This document shows, piece by piece, positions 60,887 to 64,000 of a stretch of DNA of 64,000 nucleotides. A program made the translations under genes and the position numbers. Under the pieces are notes generated by a model. It made no database searches, was not told the origin of the DNA, and saw nothing but the letters and a program-made list of their open reading frames with translations. The DNA is from Blastococcus xanthinilyticus (GTDB lineage: Bacteria > Actinomycetota > Actinomycetes > Mycobacteriales > Geodermatophilaceae). Position 1 is the first letter of the stretch, and each line of letters starts with the position of its first letter. Location: assembly GCF_008124835.1 (NCBI RefSeq), contig NZ_VNHW01000002.1:372001-436000 (forward strand), read 5' to 3'.

Positions 60887-61252
60887 GTGCAGCAGACGAT
60901 CGACCGCCCGACGTCCCACCGCCGGCCCGGGCTCCCCTGGACCGACGGCGCCACGCCCCGGAACAGCCCGCACCCACGCCGGCGGTCACGCCCGCCGGTG
61001 GCACCCGCCCCGGCGCGGCGCCCCCTGCCCTGCCGGGTGGAGGACCCGGAGCTGTGGTTCGCCGAGACCCCGGCGCAGCTGGAGCTCGCCAAGAGCTTCT
61101 GCGGGGACTGCCCGGTCCGGGACGCCTGCCTGGCCGGTGCGCTCTCGCGCGGCGAGCCCTGGGGCGTCTGGGGCGGCGAGATCTTCGAGCGGGGGGCGGT
61201 CATCGCCCGGAAGCGGCCCCGCGGCCGTCCCCGCAAGGTGGTCGCCGCATGA
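60887..61252 (+). CDS. whiB7: WhiB-family regulator WhiB7
   Basis: Redox-sensitive 4Fe-4S transcription factor that, with the primary sigma factor, activates intrinsic antibiotic resistance genes and itself. 121 residues. Cluster Cys at 49, 72, 75 and 81 (PCRVEDPELWFAE, FCGDCPVRDAC), the beta-turn GVWGGE, and a C-terminal AT-hook RPRGRPRK, which is the WhiB7 subtype signature. GTG 60887 has GAGGAGG upstream. The long leader with ORF and terminator suggests attenuation by translation stress. It overlaps the next ORF (ATGA). Confidence 0.93.
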   Translation: MQQTIDRPTSHRRPGLPWTDGATPRNSPHPRRRSRPPVAPAPARRPLPCRVEDPELWFAETPAQLELAKSFCGDCPVRDACLAGALSRGEPWGVWGGEIFERGAVIARKRPRGRPRKVVAA

Positions 61253-61554
61253 GCCCGGCGGCGTCCGTCCCGACCACCGGTGGAGCCGGCACCAGCGGAT
61301 CCACCACCACCAGATCCAGCACCACCGAATCCAGCACGACATCCAGCATCCCGGCGGCCCGGCCGCCGACCACGTCGAAGGAACCCGCCATGTACATGCT
61401 CGAGCACGAGATGGCCAGCAGCCGCATGAACGAGCTGCGAGCCGAGGCGATGGCTGCCAGCCGCGCCCGACGTCTCTACGTGGCGCGACGGGCCGCCCGT
61501 CGCGCCGAGCGTGCGGTCCGCCGGGCCGCGCGCGCCAGCGCATCCGTCTACTGA
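61249..61554 (+). CDS. Small basic protein downstream of whiB7
   Basis: 101 residues from ATG 61249, overlapping the whiB7 stop. The N-terminal part is Ser/Thr-rich low complexity (STTTRSSTTESSTTSS), and the C-terminal 54 residues from ATG 61390 are basic helical (MYMLEHEMASSRMNELR, then ARRLYVARRAARRAERAVRR). GAAGGA 6 nt before 61390 suggests the shorter form may be the real product. No family recognised. Probably co-transcribed with whiB7. Confidence 0.5.
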   Translation: MSPAASVPTTGGAGTSGSTTTRSSTTESSTTSSIPAARPPTTSKEPAMYMLEHEMASSRMNELRAEAMAASRARRLYVARRAARRAERAVRRAARASASVY

Positions 61555-61582
61555 GCACATCGCGGTCCTCCGGACCGCAGCT
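61553..61582 (+). repeat. TCC-hairpin repeat, locus C left fragment
   Basis: GAGCACATC, then hairpin GCGGTCC-TCC-GGACCGC (61562-61578). Only the left hairpin and flank are present; the rest of the unit is missing. Confidence 0.85.
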
Positions 61583-61693
61583 GTGCACATCGCGGTCCTC
61601 CGGACCGCACCGCGACCACGTGCCGTACCCAGGGTGGCGTGGAGCGGGTCAGTCGCGCCTGCGCGGAGCCCTCCGGGCCCCACTCGGCACGAC
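61583..61693 (+). repeat. TCC-hairpin repeat, locus C copy 1
   Basis: Full unit: TGCACATC, hairpin GCGGTCC-TCC-GGACCGC (61592-61608), core CACCGCGACCACGTGCCGTA, right part GGAGCCCTCCGGGCCCCACTC, end GGCACGAC. Lies between the convergent whiB7 operon and ABC1 kinase gene. Confidence 0.9.
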
Positions 61694-61723
61694 ACCGCCG
61701 CCCCTGATCCTGGGGGCGGCGGT
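61694..61723. terminator. Terminator between whiB7 operon and ABC1 kinase
   Basis: Perfect 11-bp stem ACCGCCGCCCC (61694-61704) with GGGGCGGCGGT (61713-61723), 8-nt loop, between convergent genes. Confidence 0.8.
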
Positions 61724-61738
61724 CCGGAGGGCCGCGTC

Positions 61739-63061
61739 CTAATCCGCGAAGCCGGGGAGCCACTCCTCGAGGATGGCCCGCCAGTCGGCCGCCGCGTCGA
61801 GCTGGCAGAGCACGCCGATGGAGCCCATCGAGACCCGGTGGATGAGCAGGTAGGCCGGCGGCAGGTTCAGCTGCCGGCCCAGCCGGTTGGCCTCGGTCCG
61901 CGGATCGCCGAGCCGCATCGCCTGCTCCTGCATCCACGCGCGGGTGAAGTGGAAGCGGTGGCCGGCGACCGGCTCCAGCAGCGGGCGCAGGTACTCGAGG
62001 ACCGCCTCGGGGTCGACGTCGAACCCCGGCCGCACGAACCCCTCGGCGCGCAGGTCGGCCAGGACCTCGGCCGCGCGTCCGGCCAGCGCCCAGTTCAGCA
62101 ACCGCCCGATGGGTTCGGGGTGGCCGTCGGGCAGCCGGGCGATCGCGCCGAAGTCGATGACGCCCAGCCGGCCGTCGGGCAGGATCCGGAAGTTGCCCGG
62201 GTGCGGATCGGCGTGCAGCAGCCGGGCGCGCTCGGGTGCGGAGAAGTGCAGCGTGGCCAGCAGCCGACCGGCGCGGTCGCGCTCCTCCCGGCTGCCCGAG
62301 GTGATGATCCGGGAGAGCGGCACGCCCTCGATCCACTCCGAGACCACCACCTTGGGGGCGCTGGCCACCACCCGGGGGACGGAGATCTCGGCGTCCCCGG
62401 CGTAGGCCGCGGCGAACGCCCGCTGCGCGTCGGCCTCCAGCCCGTAGTCCAGCTCCTCGACCACGCGGGCCTTCAGCTCGGCGATCAGCGGCTTGACGTC
62501 CAGACCGGGGAAGACCGCCGCGAACAGCCGGGCGAACCGGGCCAGCTGGTTCAGGTCGCTCATCAGCGCCGTGGCCGCGCCGGGGTACTGGATCTTCACC
62601 GCCACGTCGCGCCCGTCGCGCCAGGTGGCCCGGTGCACCTGCCCGATGCTGGCGGCCGCGGCCGGGGCGTCGTCGAACTCGCGGAACCGCTGCCGCCACG
62701 TGCCGCCCAGCTGCTGGGCGAGGACCGCGTGCACCGTGCGCACCGGCATCGGTGGCGCCGCCTCCTGGAGCTTGGTCAGCGCCTCCCGGTAGGGGGCCGC
62801 CATCTCCTCGGGCACGGCCGCCTCGAACACCGACAGGGTCTGGCCCAGCTTCATGGCCCCGCCCTTGAGCTGGCCGAGCACGGCGAACAGCTGTTCGGCG
62901 GTGCGCTGCTGCAGCTCGGCGTTCACCGCGTCGGCCGACTGGCCCGACAGCCGCTTGCCGATCCCCAGGGTCGCCCGTCCGGCCGCGCCCAGCGGCAGGG
63001 AGGCCAGCCTGGCCGTCCGTGCGACCGACCCCCGCGGCATGACCGGTCGCTCGTCGCTCAC
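61739..63061 (-). CDS. ABC1/UbiB-family atypical kinase
   Basis: 440 residues. KxGQ motif GGAMKLGQTLSVFE, the Ala-rich loop AAAASIGQVHRATWRDG in place of a glycine loop, VAVKIQYPGAA (Lys), HADPHPGNFRI (catalytic) and LGVIDFGAIARLP (DFG). ADCK/UbiB proteins use ATP in lipid or quinone metabolism rather than as ordinary protein kinases; here, quinone biosynthesis or a membrane lipid role is inferred. Corresponds to the ABC1 gene next to whiB7 in mycobacteria. GTG 63061 has GAGGAGGAC upstream. Confidence 0.92.
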   Translation of the reverse strand: MSDERPVMPRGSVARTARLASLPLGAAGRATLGIGKRLSGQSADAVNAELQQRTAEQLFAVLGQLKGGAMKLGQTLSVFEAAVPEEMAAPYREALTKLQEAAPPMPVRTVHAVLAQQLGGTWRQRFREFDDAPAAAASIGQVHRATWRDGRDVAVKIQYPGAATALMSDLNQLARFARLFAAVFPGLDVKPLIAELKARVVEELDYGLEADAQRAFAAAYAGDAEISVPRVVASAPKVVVSEWIEGVPLSRIITSGSREERDRAGRLLATLHFSAPERARLLHADPHPGNFRILPDGRLGVIDFGAIARLPDGHPEPIGRLLNWALAGRAAEVLADLRAEGFVRPGFDVDPEAVLEYLRPLLEPVAGHRFHFTRAWMQEQAMRLGDPRTEANRLGRQLNLPPAYLLIHRVSMGSIGVLCQLDAAADWRAILEEWLPGFAD

Positions 63062-63129
63062 GCGTCCTCCTCGCCGGCGCCCGGTCGGGGAGACGCCGTG
63101 TGTCGTGCCCGGTGAGCCCGGAAGCTCGT

Positions 63130-64000
63130 TCAGCGGCCCATTGTGGCCTGCCGGGACGGGTGCCCGCCGGGAGGAGCCTCGACGCCGGAGGCCGGACGGG
63201 TCCCGTCGTCCTCGGCCACGCCGCACCCGCAGGCGGGATGACGGGGCCATCTGCGCAGGCGGGGCAGCAGATCCGGGGGCCGCAGCTCGACCGTGCCCTC
63301 CAGCGTGACCGGCGCGCCGGCACCGTCCAGGTAGGACAGCACCTGGCCGGCGGCGACGAGCGCGGTGAGCAGGCAGGTGATCGTCGCGCCGCTGGCGGGG
63401 GCCTCGGTCGCGGTCAGCTGGGCGGCCAGGCGGGGCCAGCGCGCGTCGGCGTCCCGGCGGTGCAGGTCGGCGCAGAGCAGGCAGCTGGTGCCGCCGGGCA
63501 CCACCAGCGGCCCGACGACGCCCGTCTCGCCGCGCACGGTCGCGACCAGGTGCGGGCGGTCGGTGCCGGGCAGCAGCGGGTCGGAGGCGTCCCAGGCGCG
63601 GGTGAACACCGTCAGGTCGGCCGCCAGACCGGCCGGGAGCGGGCCGAGGTCGGTCAGCGGGCTCGCCCGGCGGACCGCGTCGGCCGCGGCCGCGGCGCGG
63701 GGGCGGCCCTCGTCGGCGGCGCTCAGCCCGCCCACGACGGCGTCGGCGGCGGCCACCACGCCGGTGTCGCGCACGACCACGCGGCCGATCCCGCTGGCGG
63801 CCAGCACCGCGGCGAGCGGGGTGCCCACCCGGGTGGCCCCCTCGACCACCACGGTCGCCAGCCGCCGGGCCCGCCAGCCCGCCGGCCGGTCGCCGGTGGG
63901 GGGGCCGGCGACCGCGGGGAGTTCGACCGCCGCCCGTGCCACCGCGGCCGGGCCGGCTCCGGTCGCGAGCAGGTCGGCGGCGTCGAGATCGGTCAGCAGC
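63130..64000 (-). CDS. ThiF/YcaO-leader-binding-like protein, 5' end outside window
   Basis: The frame stays open to base 64000, so the N-terminus lies beyond the window; at least 289 residues. Rossmann-like segment TRVGTPLAAVLAASGIGRVVVRDTGVV, then SCLLCADLHRRDADARWPRLAAQL with a CxxC, and a C-terminal CGCGVAEDDG. This resembles the ThiF/E1-like or TOMM precursor-binding group found beside ABC1/whiB7 in mycobacteria. No ATP-loop signature is fully seen within the window. Confidence 0.75.
   Translation of the reverse strand, partial: LLTDLDAADLLATGAGPAAVARAAVELPAVAGPPTGDRPAGWRARRLATVVVEGATRVGTPLAAVLAASGIGRVVVRDTGVVAAADAVVGGLSAADEGRPRAAAAADAVRRASPLTDLGPLPAGLAADLTVFTRAWDASDPLLPGTDRPHLVATVRGETGVVGPLVVPGGTSCLLCADLHRRDADARWPRLAAQLTATEAPASGATITCLLTALVAAGQVLSYLDGAGAPVTLEGTVELRPPDLLPRLRRWPRHPACGCGVAEDDGTRPASGVEAPPGGHPSRQATMGR

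Overview
High-GC actinobacterial chromosome (roughly three quarters G+C, GTG starts frequent, dense overlapping operons). Gene order follows two blocks of the Mycobacterium tuberculosis map: manA/sahH/mtrA-mtrB-lpqB/comF/hpf/secA1/Rv3235-like on the left, and a rhlE-type helicase, DUF3107, TetR, moeZ, ATL, adnA-adnB, nudC, mrx1, uvrD2, whiB7 and an ABC1 kinase on the right. The style (mycothiol/mycoredoxin system, MtrAB-LpqB, WhiB7, no mycolate genes) fits a soil actinobacterium such as Geodermatophilaceae (Blastococcus, Geodermatophilus, Modestobacter). This assignment is an inference; no rRNA or tRNA gene is present to test it.

Layout. 1-5.8 kb: glpD (cut by the left edge), manA, a secreted HNH/Excalibur lipoprotein, and ahcY with a structured leader and a strong terminator. 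5.8-15.4 kb: mtrA-mtrB-lpqB, comF, hpf, a PPOX/F420-type enzyme and secA with an Ala-Pro linker and SEC-C zinc tail. 15.4-20.1 kb: Rv3235-like protein, LysM membrane protein, conserved hypothetical, excisionase-type HTH protein, and a SAF (CpaB-like) plus MinD/TadZ-like pair. 20.1-30.5 kb: WS/DGAT-like protein with an altered active site, MaoC, Nudix, PH-domain, PHP, MpaB-like, alpha/beta hydrolase, PQQ-type propeller and DEAD-box helicase genes. 30.8-38.5 kb: ferritin-like protein, a repeat block, DUF3107, TetR, hydrolase, DUF3152, moeZ, DinB-type, ATL and GT51 genes. 38.5-45.3 kb: the adnA-adnB end-resection motor. 45.3-56.5 kb: DUF4349, VOC, hydrolase, phosphoesterase, M20, PrmC-like, DUF2510, GNAT, an M16 pair and nudC. 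56.5-64 kb: mrx1-ANTAR-uridine-kinase-like operon, uvrD2, whiB7 with an attenuator-like leader, ABC1 kinase and a ThiF-like gene cut by the right edge.

Main discovery. A roughly 100-115 bp repeat, bounded at both ends by short hairpins with the same TCC loop, occurs at three loci: four copies in tandem (one degraded) between convergent genes at 31.5-31.9 kb, two fragments or copies between convergent genes at 61.55-61.69 kb, and two head-to-tail copies in reverse orientation inside adnB (43.06-43.26 kb). The adnB copies stay in frame and add about 67 residues to the protein. The left hairpin shows a compensatory A-T to G-C change between loci, so the structure itself appears to be conserved. 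This resembles the protein-invading palindromic elements of Rickettsia, but with unrelated sequence.

Other points of interest: a whiB7 leader with an AT-rich promoter, leader ORF and intrinsic terminator; many start codons only 5-9 nt after a TANNNT -10 hexamer (probable leaderless mRNAs); two probable CTG starts; and several enzymes lacking a hallmark residue (WS/DGAT His to Pro, Cys-free NudC, Lys-less uridine-kinase P-loop, ATL with Cys to Trp).
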